DNA of 64,000 nt from SMAG-U1939 sp036376595 (GCA_036376595.1 DASVAA010000189.1:51936-115935); one strand, 5' to 3'. Shown: positions 15,983 to 24,791, numbered from the stretch's first letter. Numbers and translations: made by a program. Notes: generated by a model from the letters alone, not told the origin.

Positions 15983-16903
15983 ATGAGCGCGATCATCGAG
16001 ACACGCGATCTCACCAAGACCTATGGCCGCAGCCGCGGCATCGAGAACGTGACGCTGAGCGTGGAGGAGGGCGAGGTCTTCGGCTTCCTGGGACCCAACG
16101 GTGCCGGCAAGACGACCACCATCCGCACGCTGATGGGCCTGCTCAGACCGTCCAATGGCACGGCGCAGATCGGCGGGCTGGATTGCTGGGCGCAGGCGCC
16201 CGAGGTTCACCGGCTCGTCGGCTATCTGCCGGGCGAGTTCGCGCTCGACCCAGGACTGACCGGCGCGCAGATCCTCGCCTACCTGGGCAACCTGCGCGGC
16301 GGCGTGGACCAGACGTATTTGGCGAAGCTGGTGGAGCGGCTGGACCTCGATCCAGGCAGGAAGTTCCGCGAGTATTCGCGCGGCAACAAGCAGAAGGTCG
16401 GGCTGGTGCAGGCCTTCATGGCGCGACCGCGGCTGCTGATCCTCGACGAGCCGACCAGCGGCCTGGACCCGCTGAACCAGCAAGAGTTCTATGCGATGGT
16501 CGCCGAGGCCCACGCCAACGGGCAGACGGTCTTCCTCTCGTCACATATCCTGCCCGAGGTCGAGCACATCTGCCAGCGCGTCGGCATCATCCGCGAGGGG
16601 CGGCTCATCAAGGTGGACGACGTGGCAGCGCTCAAAGACGTCAAGCGCCACGTGGTCGAGATCACCTTCGCGGGTCCCGCGGCGCCGGAGTGGTTCGCCG
16701 GACTGCCGGGCGTAGACGGCGTCGAGGCGGCTCCCGATGGGCGTGAGCTGCGGCTCACCGTACAGGGCGACCTCCACGCGGTGCTGCCCATCGCAGCGGA
16801 GCATGGCGCGGTCAATCTGAGCACGCATGAGCCGAGCCTCGAAGAGATCTTCCTGCGCTACTACGGGCCGGCAGCCGCGGCAACTGCCACGGTCGGCGCC
16901 TGA
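15983..16903 (+). CDS. ABC transporter ATP-binding protein (ABC-2 exporter)
   Basis: This ATPase subunit of 306 residues has Walker A GPNGAGKT (37-44), a Q-loop region after it, the signature variant YSRGNKQKVGL (near 130), Walker B LLILDEPTSGLDP (near 152-164) and the H-loop SSHILPEVEH. The C-terminal domain is of the DrrA/CcmA-like exporter type. The partner permease follows 63 bases downstream. The IS-like remnant ends within a few bases of ATG 15983 and no ribosome site is visible, so its native leader seems to have been displaced. Confidence 0.93.
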   Translation: MSAIIETRDLTKTYGRSRGIENVTLSVEEGEVFGFLGPNGAGKTTTIRTLMGLLRPSNGTAQIGGLDCWAQAPEVHRLVGYLPGEFALDPGLTGAQILAYLGNLRGGVDQTYLAKLVERLDLDPGRKFREYSRGNKQKVGLVQAFMARPRLLILDEPTSGLDPLNQQEFYAMVAEAHANGQTVFLSSHILPEVEHICQRVGIIREGRLIKVDDVAALKDVKRHVVEITFAGPAAPEWFAGLPGVDGVEAAPDGRELRLTVQGDLHAVLPIAAEHGAVNLSTHEPSLEEIFLRYYGPAAAATATVGA

Positions 16904-16966
16904 CTGACCCGTTGATCGAGCGTCCTTCGTCACTCGAAGCGGGCGGAGAGAAGAGGAGTCGTGACC

Positions 16967-18643
16967 ATGTTGCGGACGGTTCTCACCAAGACGCTGCGCG
17001 ACTATCGCTGGGCGATCCTGGGCTGGGGCGTCGGCATGGGGTTTCTGGTCTACGCCGTGTTCCTGGCTTTTACCCAGCTCAACGCAAGCGCGCTGTCGGG
17101 CGCCGCGCTCACGCAGCTCGCCGACCAGTTTCGCTTCTTCGCCGAGCCAATCCAGCTCGGCACGCCAGGCGGCTACGCCACCTTCAAATACGGCGCCCTG
17201 TTGCCGCTGTTTGTGGGCATCTGGACGATTCTAGCGGGGGCGCGCATGGTGCGCGGCGCCGAGGAGCGCGGCCAGATGGACCTGCTGCTGGCGCGACCGA
17301 TTACGCGCACCAGTCTGCTGCTGCAAAAGATCGGCGCGCTGGTGATCGCCGCGCTGCTGATCGGCCTGCTGATTGGCCTGCTGACGATCGGCGGTCAGGC
17401 CGGCGCCAAGACGACCGTCGCGCCGGGGAGCGCGCTGCTGTTCGGCCTCAATATCGCCCTGGCGGCGCTGTTGTTTGGGCTGCTGGCGCTGCTGCTGTCG
17501 CAGTTCATGGCGCGCGGCGCGGCGGCCGGCTGGGCCGGCGGCGTGATGGTCTTTTGCTACGTGCTCGACGGTCTCGGCCGCACCGTGCCGGACCTGAGCT
17601 GGCTGCAGCGCGTCTCGCCGTTCTTCTACTACCAGCTGAGCAAGCCGCTGATCGCCTCGTATGGCACCAACCCCGGCGGCATGCTCGTGCTGGCCGTGCT
17701 CTGCGCGATCCTGATAGCGATCGCCGTGCCGCTCTTCGCCGCGCGTGATATTGGCCGTACGGTGTTCGCGGACCTCGCCGTGGGCGCGACCCATGCGGAG
17801 GGGAACAGCGCCGAGCGGACCGAGCACGTGCTCGCCGCGGCGCGGCGCGGGGTGGCCGTGCGCGGCGTGTGGATTCATGCGCTGCGGCGCCAGCGGTCGT
17901 CCATGTTGTGGTGGATCGTCGCGCTGTGCGCCCTCACCTTCGGGCTGGTGCTGATCACGCGCAGCATCGAGAGCCAGATTCAGGGCTTGTTCGGCGACAC
18001 CAATTCGGCGGTCTACAAGCTGCTCGGCGGCCAGAACCTCGCAACCAATGCCGGCTTCCTCAACGGGGTGCTCTTCCTGTACTTGCCGCTGCTGGTCTCG
18101 CTCTTTGCGGGCCTGATGGCCTATCGTTGGGTCGGCGATCTCGACCAGGGGCGCATGGAGCTGGTGCTGAGCACGCCGGTGCCGCGTTGGCAGGCGCTGC
18201 TGGAGCGCTTCGCGGCGGTGGTGGTCGCCACCATCCTGGCGACGGTGGGCATCTGGGCGGCGATCCTGGTAGGGGCCGAGGTCAGCGGGTTGAGCCTCGA
18301 CTTCGGCCACGTCACGATGGCCGCGCTGGGCCTGCTGCCGCTGGAGCTGGTCACCGCGTCGCTGGTCTACGCGCTGGCGGGCGTGCTGCGTCCGGGAGTG
18401 GTGCTGGGCGTGTTGAGTGCGTTCCTAGGCCTTTCGTTCGTTGCCGATCTGCTGCGCGAGATATTCAGCCTACCCTCGTGGGTCACGTCGCTGTCGATCT
18501 TCCAGCAGTACGGCAGCCCGATCTTAGACGGGCTGGGCTGGGGGTCGTTCGTCGTCATGCTGCTGATCGCGGCGCTGCTGCTGGCGTTGAGCGAGCTGCA
18601 GTTCACCGGACGCGACCTGGATCGCGGCGCGGCGGAATCGTGA
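16967..18643 (+). CDS. ABC-2 type permease, double-length
   Basis: The 558-residue membrane protein has about 12 hydrophobic helices in two similar halves: one beginning RDYRWAILGWGVGMGFLVYAV, the other RSSMLWWIVALCALTFGLVLI. It therefore resembles two ABC-2 subunits fused into one. It pairs with the ATPase just upstream; substrates of this class include drugs, peptides and lipids, and here the cargo is unknown. ATG 16967 is preferred over GTG 16961 because AGGAG lies 8 bases before it. It ends 16 bases from the convergent SGNH gene, with no terminator seen between them. Confidence 0.88.
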   Translation: MLRTVLTKTLRDYRWAILGWGVGMGFLVYAVFLAFTQLNASALSGAALTQLADQFRFFAEPIQLGTPGGYATFKYGALLPLFVGIWTILAGARMVRGAEERGQMDLLLARPITRTSLLLQKIGALVIAALLIGLLIGLLTIGGQAGAKTTVAPGSALLFGLNIALAALLFGLLALLLSQFMARGAAAGWAGGVMVFCYVLDGLGRTVPDLSWLQRVSPFFYYQLSKPLIASYGTNPGGMLVLAVLCAILIAIAVPLFAARDIGRTVFADLAVGATHAEGNSAERTEHVLAAARRGVAVRGVWIHALRRQRSSMLWWIVALCALTFGLVLITRSIESQIQGLFGDTNSAVYKLLGGQNLATNAGFLNGVLFLYLPLLVSLFAGLMAYRWVGDLDQGRMELVLSTPVPRWQALLERFAAVVVATILATVGIWAAILVGAEVSGLSLDFGHVTMAALGLLPLELVTASLVYALAGVLRPGVVLGVLSAFLGLSFVADLLREIFSLPSWVTSLSIFQQYGSPILDGLGWGSFVVMLLIAALLLALSELQFTGRDLDRGAAES

Positions 18644-18659
18644 GGATGCCCTCTAGGTG

Positions 18660-19430
18660 CTATGTGCCGGGGACCGCGTGGTCTGCGGCGATCGCCGCCC
18701 AGAAGATCGCCGCCAGCCGCGCGTAGCCGGCATCGGAGGGGTGGAAGCCGTCCTGCGAGACGTAATCAGGATGCGCGGCGAGGTCGGAGACGAACAGGTT
18801 GACCAGCACGTCGCCGTGGCGCGCGACGATGGGGTCGATCACCGCGTTCCAGGCGAGGGCCATGGCGCGGATCTGCGCCGGGGACTTGCCGGCGACGCAT
18901 GCCGTCCCGCCTGGTGCGCCCTCTTGGAAGTACGGCAACTGGCTCATGTCGGGCGTATTGGCGACGAAGACCGCGGCGTGCGTCCTGGACTGGAGCGTGC
19001 CGAGCAGCGTATCGAGGTCGGCGCCATACTGGGCAAGCGGGGTGCAGCCCTTGAAGTCGTTGCCGACCAGCCAGACCGTCATGACCGTGGGCTGCGCGGC
19101 GACGGCCTGCGGAAGCTCCTGAACGAGCGTGTCGTGCAGGAGGATGCCGCTGATGCCGAGATTGAGGGCTTGCGAGTGCGGCGGCAGATGGGCGATGAGC
19201 AGCGGCACGTAGCCTTTGGTATTGGGATTGGTCGCGCCGACGCCGACGGCATCCGATGCACCGAGAGCCACGTAGACCGCGGGTGGGTGAACGGTGGCTG
19301 TGGGGGTCGGGTGGTGAATCGCGTCAGCGCCGCTGGAGCTGCAGGCGGCAAGCAGGAGGATGAGGACGAGTGCGAGCGCGGGTAGGGCAGCTTGCCAGCA
19401 TGGACGCGCAAGCGTGTCACGCAGTACCAC
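18660..19430 (-). CDS. SGNH/GDSL-hydrolase-like lipoprotein
   Basis: This is a secreted lipoprotein of about 256 residues. A hydrophobic signal (ALPALALVLILLLAAC) ends in a lipobox, LAAC. SGNH blocks are visible: YVALGASDAVGVGA (block I, nucleophile Ser in GASD rather than GDS), VWLVGNDF (block III Asn), and DGFHPSDAGYARLA (block V Asp/His). A lipid-anchored esterase outside the membrane is the likely role; the substrate is unknown. GTG 19430, with GAGGG before it, is chosen over upstream ATGs because the signal peptide then starts correctly. Confidence 0.82.
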   Translation of the reverse strand: MVLRDTLARPCWQAALPALALVLILLLAACSSSGADAIHHPTPTATVHPPAVYVALGASDAVGVGATNPNTKGYVPLLIAHLPPHSQALNLGISGILLHDTLVQELPQAVAAQPTVMTVWLVGNDFKGCTPLAQYGADLDTLLGTLQSRTHAAVFVANTPDMSQLPYFQEGAPGGTACVAGKSPAQIRAMALAWNAVIDPIVARHGDVLVNLFVSDLAAHPDYVSQDGFHPSDAGYARLAAIFWAAIAADHAVPGT

Positions 19431-19602
19431 TCCGCGCCCTCGCCCATGCCCATTCTGGCAGTCACCCATGTCTGTCATCCCCCTTGCGGCCCACGAGCCG
19501 CGGCATTCCTTCGTGCGGAGTATTCCCAGCGCACCGCTCATCGTAATGAGGCGTGGAAGGCGATGTCAACGCGGTGCGTGGTATGCGCCGAGGGCGTGGT
19601 GC

Positions 19603-19608
19603 TACAAT
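19603..19608 (+). promoter_or_regulatory. Extended -10 before the chlorite-dismutase-family gene
   Basis: TGCTACAAT is an extended -10 (TACAAT); no good -35 is seen. It lies about 100 bases before the ATG. Confidence 0.4.
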
Positions 19609-19708
19609 CAACGGATGGGTCTGACGTCGCGGGACGTGCGTATGCCAGACGTCCCAGCGGCGCCCTTTGAGACCCCAACCGAGAACCTCTAGCGGAAAGT
19701 TAGCGTTC

Positions 19709-20521
19709 ATGTCCGCTCCCACCCTTCCCGAACACGTATTCGTGGCGTATTGGCTCTATCAGATCGATCCCGCGTTCGCGCGGCTGGACGAGACGGCGCG
19801 TCGCGCGGCCAAGGCAGAGTTCCTGGCGGCGCTGGAGGACCGACCGGCGAGCGTGACCCTGCGTGGCGCATACTCGCTGGTGGGGCTGCGCGAAGATGCC
19901 GATCTGCTGCTGTGGGTGTATGGTCCCGATCTCGACGAGGTGCAGCGGCTGGCGGTGGCACTGCGCCAGAGCGGGCTGGGACGCTGGCTGTGGCAGCGGC
20001 AGGCCTACATCGGCGTGGTGACGCCGGCGCGTTACGATCCGGGCCATCAGCCGGCGTTCATGTATGGTGCCGAGCCGAAACACTATCTGAGCGTGTATCC
20101 GTTCGTCAAGACGGCGGAGTGGTATCTGCTGCCGTTTGAGAAGCGGCGCGACCTGATGGCCGAGCACGGCCTTGTCGGGCGCCGCTATGCCGTGGCGCGC
20201 GAGCGGCTGCTGGCGGGCGCAGGCTCCGCGAGCGGGACGGGCCAGCGCGCGGAGTCGTCTCGTGGGCACGTAGAGGCGCGAGGCGGCGAGACTGGCGGAG
20301 AGGCCAAGGAGGAAGGCGGCGGCGTACTCTCGAACACGGTGGACGCCTTCGGTCTGGGCGACTATGAGTTCATCCTGGCGAACGAGTCCGACGACCCGGC
20401 GGAGATTTGCCGCATGATGGAGTCGCTGCGCAAGGTGCAGGTGCGCGCGTATACGAAGCTCGACACGCCGATCTTTCTGGGGCGGCTGCGGGCGCCGGCC
20501 GCCGCGCTGGAGGATTTATAG
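19709..20521 (+). CDS. chdC: Chlorite-dismutase family protein, probable coproheme decarboxylase (HemQ/ChdC)
   Basis: ChdC makes heme b from coproheme in monoderm-type heme synthesis. Family segments include YLSVYPFVKTAEWYLLPFEKRR, with the tyrosine of the YPFVK motif that does the chemistry in known ChdC, and LMAEHGLVGRRY, with the axial His. NTVDAFGLGDYEFILANE and IFLGRL follow. About 40 residues of Gly/Glu/Ala/Ser (near 170-212) are inserted between the His segment and the C-terminal strand, where homologues have a short link. ATG 19709 is chosen because homology starts there. Its last 6 bases overlap the convergent kinase gene. Confidence 0.85.
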   Translation: MSAPTLPEHVFVAYWLYQIDPAFARLDETARRAAKAEFLAALEDRPASVTLRGAYSLVGLREDADLLLWVYGPDLDEVQRLAVALRQSGLGRWLWQRQAYIGVVTPARYDPGHQPAFMYGAEPKHYLSVYPFVKTAEWYLLPFEKRRDLMAEHGLVGRRYAVARERLLAGAGSASGTGQRAESSRGHVEARGGETGGEAKEEGGGVLSNTVDAFGLGDYEFILANESDDPAEICRMMESLRKVQVRAYTKLDTPIFLGRLRAPAAALEDL

Positions 20522-21283
20522 CGTAGTGCTGGCGGGGCGCAGCGGCAGCTCGAACCAGAAGGCGCTGCCGCCACCCTCGTTCGCGCGGACGCCGATGGTG
20601 CCGCCGTGCCGCTCGACAATGGCGCGCGCGACGTAGAGGCCCAGGCCGGGGCTGTTGGTGGCGTTGTTGCTGCCGCGAACATACGGCTCGAAGATGTGCT
20701 CGCGCTCGGCAGCGGGCACCCCGATGCCGTGGTCGGCTACCTCAACGCGCAGCGATGTTGGGGTGTGCGTGAGGCAGACGGCGATGTCGCCGCGGGCGCT
20801 GAATTTGACGGCATTGTTGAGCAGGATCGTGACCAGCTCCTCCAGGCGCTTGCGGTCGGCCTCGATGGGCACCTCGGCGGCGTCGCTGGCGAGGGTGATC
20901 GCGCGACCACGACTGGCGGCGGCGAAAACGTTGGTCACACGCCTTGTGGCGGCGACGGCGTCGCACTCGGTGGGGACGATCTCGAAGCGATTCTGGGCAA
21001 GGTGGGCCGCGGCGAGGAAGACGTCCACCTGATTGGCGAGCCGCGCGGTGTGGTAGAGAATCTTGTCGAGGTCGGCGGCATCGGCGGCGCGCGCGGGGTC
21101 GCGGCGGAGGCGCCGCTGGAGGATCTGCGCGGTGCCGCTCAGCGCGGTGAGGGGCGAGCGCAGCTCGTGGCTGGCGACATCCATGAACGCGGTGCGCTCG
21201 TCCGCGGGGGCGGACGATGGCGGTGCGCTCGAGGCTGCCGCGGAGGTCACGTCGTTGGCGCGTCTACGGCTCTCCGTCGCCAT
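20516..21283 (-). CDS. Soluble histidine kinase
   Basis: This 255-residue kinase lacks a sensor or membrane segment. HisKA carries the phospho-acceptor in DVASHELRSPLTAL (His near 39). HATPase_c has the N-box LLNNAVKFSARGD, the G1 box VADHGIGVP and the G2 box GLGLYVARAIVERHGG. No response regulator is adjacent, so the partner is unknown; the nearest receiver is at 26583-27038. ATG 21283 follows GAGGAG. A strong promoter stands about 65 bases upstream. Confidence 0.88.
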   Translation of the reverse strand: MATESRRRANDVTSAAASSAPPSSAPADERTAFMDVASHELRSPLTALSGTAQILQRRLRRDPARAADAADLDKILYHTARLANQVDVFLAAAHLAQNRFEIVPTECDAVAATRRVTNVFAAASRGRAITLASDAAEVPIEADRKRLEELVTILLNNAVKFSARGDIAVCLTHTPTSLRVEVADHGIGVPAAEREHIFEPYVRGSNNATNSPGLGLYVARAIVERHGGTIGVRANEGGGSAFWFELPLRPASTTL

Positions 21284-21345
21284 GCAAACTCCTCAAAGAT
21301 GCGCGCCGGCCACCATCGGCCGGAGTACGGATGGTCCTCCTGTCG

Positions 21346-21374
21346 AGTATAGGAGCCGTGTCCGGCGACGTCAA
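21346..21374 (-). promoter_or_regulatory. Sigma-70 promoter of the histidine kinase gene
   Basis: On the minus strand TTGACG (21374-21369) and TATACT (21351-21346) are 17 bases apart, close to consensus. Confidence 0.7.
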
Positions 21375-21427
21375 GTGGCGAGCGTGCGGCGTGGTGGAGG
21401 GAGGCAGCTGGCAGCGGAGATAGGCTC

Positions 21428-21456
21428 TTGCGCACGGTCCCTCGGCGTGGTATCAT
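21428..21456 (+). promoter_or_regulatory. Promoter of tRNA-Lys
   Basis: TTGCGC (21428-21433), a 17-base spacer and TATCAT (21451-21456), preceded by TGG as an extended -10. Initiation would fall about 37 bases before the tRNA. Confidence 0.65.
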
Positions 21457-21499
21457 GTCCTGCGGAAGCGCGGCGAGCAGGTGCTTGCCGCGTGGCCGC

Positions 21500-21575
<76 letters not shown>

Positions 21576-21601
21576 CAGCGCGCATGTCCTTCTAAGATCT
21601 G

Positions 21602-21632
21602 GCCCCACGCCGCGGCGTGGGGCTTTCGTTTC
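21602..21632 (+). terminator. Intrinsic terminator after tRNA-Lys
   Basis: A perfect GCCCCACGCCG/CGGCGTGGGGC hairpin (21602-21623) is followed by TTTCGTTT. Confidence 0.85.
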
Positions 21633-21822
21633 TCCTCAGGTTGCCCGCGGCTCCATGGTGTCGTACAACTGTTCTTTCCTCCCTGGTGATTGCCTGGCAG
21701 TCGCAGCCTCTACAGTCCCCAACCTGACGCTCCGTCCGGCGTATATGTCGGCGAGAGATCTGGTGGCGCGACTGTTCCCCCCACACCGCTTCTCCCCCTG
21801 GCGCTGATCCCCTTCGCCGTGA

Positions 21823-21904
21823 TATAATCTGTAGGTAAACCTGCTCCATCTACAGCAATTGATGGCAGTCACCCTTGACATCGGCGTCGGGGGTGCGTGA
21901 TAAT
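21823..21904 (+). promoter_or_regulatory. Two promoters before the transposase-like gene
   Basis: The first is an extended -10, TGATATAAT, with perfect TATAAT at 21823-21828. The second has perfect TTGACA at 21875-21880 and GATAAT at 21899-21904, 18 bases apart. From the second, transcription would start within a few bases of ATG 21914, giving an almost leaderless mRNA. Confidence 0.65.
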
Positions 21905-21913
21905 AAGGTGTAG

Positions 21914-22387
21914 ATGTGTCCCATGGATCAACACAATAAATCCGAGGAGTGGCACATCACGTATCACTTCGTCTGGGGGCCAACGCGCGCCAAGCCGTGT
22001 CTGATCGGCGAGATCGCGCGCCGGCTGCAAGACCTGATCGAGGAGAAGGCGCGGGAGCAAGACTTCCAGCCGGTGACGCTGCTCGTCCTGCCAGATCGTG
22101 TGTATCTGGCCGCCGAGGCGCCGCCGAGTGTTGCCCCACACTCGATCGTCTGCCAGGTGAAGGCGTATACGTCTCGGGTGCTGCGTGATGAATTCCCGGA
22201 GCTGACCCGCATCCCCAGCCTCTGGACGCGAGCTTATCTCGTGATGGCCGGAGACCAGGTGGAGGCGGAGGATGCGCTCCGGCGCTTTGCATCCGCGCAG
22301 CCCGAGCGCCGGCCACGGGGCCGGCCGCGCAAGACGACCGAGGTGTCTCCGCAAGGTGATGCCGTCAACGGACCGGTCGAGCTGTAG
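21914..22387 (+). CDS. Catalytically dead IS200/IS605-type (Y1) transposase-like protein with AT-hook
   Basis: The 157-residue protein follows the TnpA/REP-transposase fold along its length: WHITYHFVW strand, RRLQDLIEEKA helix, VTLLVLPDRVYLAAEAPP strand, IVCQVKAYTSRVLRDEFPEL helix, LWTRAYLV strand, ALRRFASAQ helix. The HUH motif, normally PDHVHL, reads PDRVYL (60-65), and the catalytic tyrosine of the YIxxQ helix is Phe125 in RRFASAQ. All three catalytic positions are therefore lost while the frame is intact. RPRGRPRKT (133-141) is an AT-hook absent from ordinary TnpA. ATG 21923 is an alternative start. The stop codon lies in a GTAG palindrome. A role as a DNA-binding domesticated protein is inference. 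Confidence 0.75.
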   Translation: MCPMDQHNKSEEWHITYHFVWGPTRAKPCLIGEIARRLQDLIEEKAREQDFQPVTLLVLPDRVYLAAEAPPSVAPHSIVCQVKAYTSRVLRDEFPELTRIPSLWTRAYLVMAGDQVEAEDALRRFASAQPERRPRGRPRKTTEVSPQGDAVNGPVEL

Positions 22388-22406
22388 GGGCGTCCGGTGG
22401 ACGCCC
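22384..22406 (+). repeat. GTAG-headed REP-like palindrome, first type
   Basis: GTAG (22384-22387) is followed directly by GGGCGTCC-GGT-GGACGCCC. The TAG within GTAG is the stop codon of the transposase-like gene. The same unit recurs inverted at 30814, 42271 and 42343, with a variant at 45608. Confidence 0.8.
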
Positions 22407-22483
22407 ACCCGGCGAGACATGGCCCACCCGGGGGCCCGTGACCCACCCACTCACCTCAAACGTGAAGAAAGAGATACAGCATC

Positions 22484-24763
22484 ATGCCCAAGTGTGAACG
22501 CTGCCAGAAGAACGACGCCCGCGTCCGCCTGGACGCCGTGGTCAACGGCCAGCGCGAGCAGCACTACTTCTGCCGCGCCTGCGCCGAAGAGCTGATGAGC
22601 GGCGAGCTCGGCGGCATGGGCGGCGTTGGCGGACCCAGTGGCATCTTCGGTCAGAACGGCGGCGGCAACAGCCCACTCGGCTTCGCGGGGCGCCAGCCGC
22701 GCGACGAAGAGGCCGAGGCCGACCGCAAGCCCGACAAGCACAGCAAGACTCCCGCGCTCGACCAGTTCGGTCGTGACTTGACCGCCGACGCGCGTGAGGG
22801 CCGGCTCGATCCGGCCGCCGGCCGCGAGCGCGAGATCCGGCGCGTGCTGACGGTACTCGGCCGCCGCCAGAAGAACAATCCGGTGCTGATCGGCGAGCCG
22901 GGCGTCGGTAAGACGGCCATTGTCGAGGGCATCGCGCGCCGTGTTGCCGCGGGCACCGTCCCGGCCACGCTGCGCAACGCCCGCATCATCTCGCTCAGCA
23001 TCGGCGGCGCGGTCGCCGGCGCGATGTTCCGCGGGCAGTTCGAGGAGCGCATCAAGACGATTCTGGAGGAAGTGCGCCAGAATCCCGAGATCATCCTCTT
23101 CATTGACGAGCTGCATACCGTCGTCGGCGCGGGCAATGCCGAGGGCGCGGTCGGCGCGGCCGACCTGCTCAAGCCGGCGCTGGCCCGTGGCGAGGTGCGC
23201 GTGATCGGCGCGACCACGCTCGACGAGTATCGCAAGCACATCGAGAAGGATGCCGCGCTGGAGCGCCGCTTCGCCCCCGTCAAGGTGGGCGAGCCGTCGG
23301 CCGAAGAGGCCGTCGAGATGCTGCACATCGTGCGCGACAGCTACGAGAAGCACCACGGCGTGCGCATCAGCGACGAGGCGATCGACGCCGCGGTGAAGCT
23401 CTCGGACCGCTACATCAACGACCGCTTCCTGCCGGATAAGGCGATTGACGTGGTGGACGAGGCGGCTTCGGCGCTGCGCCTGGAGGCCATTGAGAGAGGC
23501 CGTCTCAGCCCTGAGCTGGTCGGCGCGCTCGAAGTGCAGCTCGACAACCTGCGCTCCGAGAAGGAGCAGGCCGCGCTCGACGAAGACTACGAGCGGGCCG
23601 CCAAGCTCCGCCAGCAAGAGCTGGAGGTCGAGGCGCAGATCGAAGAGGCGCGCAAGGGTGAGATCGACGGCGAGCCGCTGGTGGTGACGCCCGAGCTGGT
23701 GGCGCGGGTGGTCGAGAACTGGACCGGCGTGCCGGTGAGCCAGATGCTGGAGAGCGAGCGCATGAACCTGCGCAACCTCGAAGGCCAGCTCCAGGCGCGC
23801 GTGATCGGCCAGAACGAGGCCATCACGGCCGTCTCGCGGGCCATCCGCCGCTCGCGCGCGGGGCTGAAGGACCCCAAGCGCCCGATCGGGTCGTTCCTCT
23901 TCATGGGGCCGACCGGCGTCGGCAAGACGGAGCTGGCGCGCGCCCTGGCGGCCGATCTGTTCGGCGGTGAGGACGCGATAATCCGCCTCGATATGTCGGA
24001 GTACATGGAGGGGCACACGGTCTCGCGGCTCTTCGGCAGCCCGCCGGGATACGTCGGTCACGACGAGGGTGGCCAGCTCACGGAGGCGGTTCGCCGCCGC
24101 CCATACAGCGTGGTCCTCTTCGACGAGATCGAGAAGGCGCACCCCGAGGTCTTCAACGCGCTGCTGCAGATCCTCGACGACGGGCGGCTGACGGATGGTC
24201 AGGGCCGCACCGTGGACTTCAAGAACACGGTGGTGATCATGACCAGCAACGTCGCCACGCCGGAGCTTCGGCGCGCGGCCGCCATCGGCTTCTTCGCTCC
24301 CAAGTGGGGCGATGCCGAGACCGCCGACGAGAGCGAGGAGGCCCAGCGCAAGGCCAAGGCGATGGAGGGTCTCAAGCATGCCTTCCGGCCGGAGTTCCTC
24401 AACCGCATTGACCAGATTGTGGTCTTCCGTGCGCTTGGTCGCAACGAGCTGCGCCAGATCGTGGACCTGCTGATGGCCCAGGTGGCGGCGCGGCTGCACG
24501 AGCAGGGGATGACCCTGCGCTACGGCGACGACCTGCGCGACTTCCTGATGGCCGAGGGCTATGATGCCGAGTTCGGGGCGCGTCCGCTGCGCCGGGCGAT
24601 CCAGACGCACGTGGACGACGCACTGGCCGACGCGATTCTCGCCGGCACACTGGGCACCGGCCAGACGGCGGTGCTGAGTGTGGCCGACGGCGCGGTCAAG
24701 GTGACAGCCGAGGGCGAGGTGAAGCTCCTCCCGGCCACGCCGGAGCCGGCTCGCGCGGCGTAG
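22484..24763 (+). CDS. ClpC-like AAA+ ATPase with N-terminal zinc finger, no Clp N-domain
   Basis: This 759-residue Hsp100 protein begins with a zinc-finger-like segment (CERC near 4-7 and CRAC near 30-33) instead of the two Clp_N repeats. D1 has Walker A GEPGVGKT, IILFIDELHTVVGAG and an arginine-finger region. A short middle segment resembles UVR (DEDYERAAKLRQQELEVEAQIEE). D2 has GPTGVGKT and VVLFDEIEKAHPEVF. IGFF after the D2 sensor region may be the ClpP-docking loop. It would unfold proteins, with or without ClpP; targeting probably differs from that of the full-length ClpC at 49716. GAAGAAAGAG precedes ATG 22484. Confidence 0.9.
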   Translation: MPKCERCQKNDARVRLDAVVNGQREQHYFCRACAEELMSGELGGMGGVGGPSGIFGQNGGGNSPLGFAGRQPRDEEAEADRKPDKHSKTPALDQFGRDLTADAREGRLDPAAGREREIRRVLTVLGRRQKNNPVLIGEPGVGKTAIVEGIARRVAAGTVPATLRNARIISLSIGGAVAGAMFRGQFEERIKTILEEVRQNPEIILFIDELHTVVGAGNAEGAVGAADLLKPALARGEVRVIGATTLDEYRKHIEKDAALERRFAPVKVGEPSAEEAVEMLHIVRDSYEKHHGVRISDEAIDAAVKLSDRYINDRFLPDKAIDVVDEAASALRLEAIERGRLSPELVGALEVQLDNLRSEKEQAALDEDYERAAKLRQQELEVEAQIEEARKGEIDGEPLVVTPELVARVVENWTGVPVSQMLESERMNLRNLEGQLQARVIGQNEAITAVSRAIRRSRAGLKDPKRPIGSFLFMGPTGVGKTELARALAADLFGGEDAIIRLDMSEYMEGHTVSRLFGSPPGYVGHDEGGQLTEAVRRRPYSVVLFDEIEKAHPEVFNALLQILDDGRLTDGQGRTVDFKNTVVIMTSNVATPELRRAAAIGFFAPKWGDAETADESEEAQRKAKAMEGLKHAFRPEFLNRIDQIVVFRALGRNELRQIVDLLMAQVAARLHEQGMTLRYGDDLRDFLMAEGYDAEFGARPLRRAIQTHVDDALADAILAGTLGTGQTAVLSVADGAVKVTAEGEVKLLPATPEPARAA

Positions 24764-24791
24764 CGTAAATCTCAGCCTCAGTTTGCAACAG

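Noticed and set aside
20270..20290. GTAGAGGCGCGAGGCGGC in chdC as another GTAG palindrome
   Set aside because: It has the head but no matching second arm, so it is not counted as a copy.
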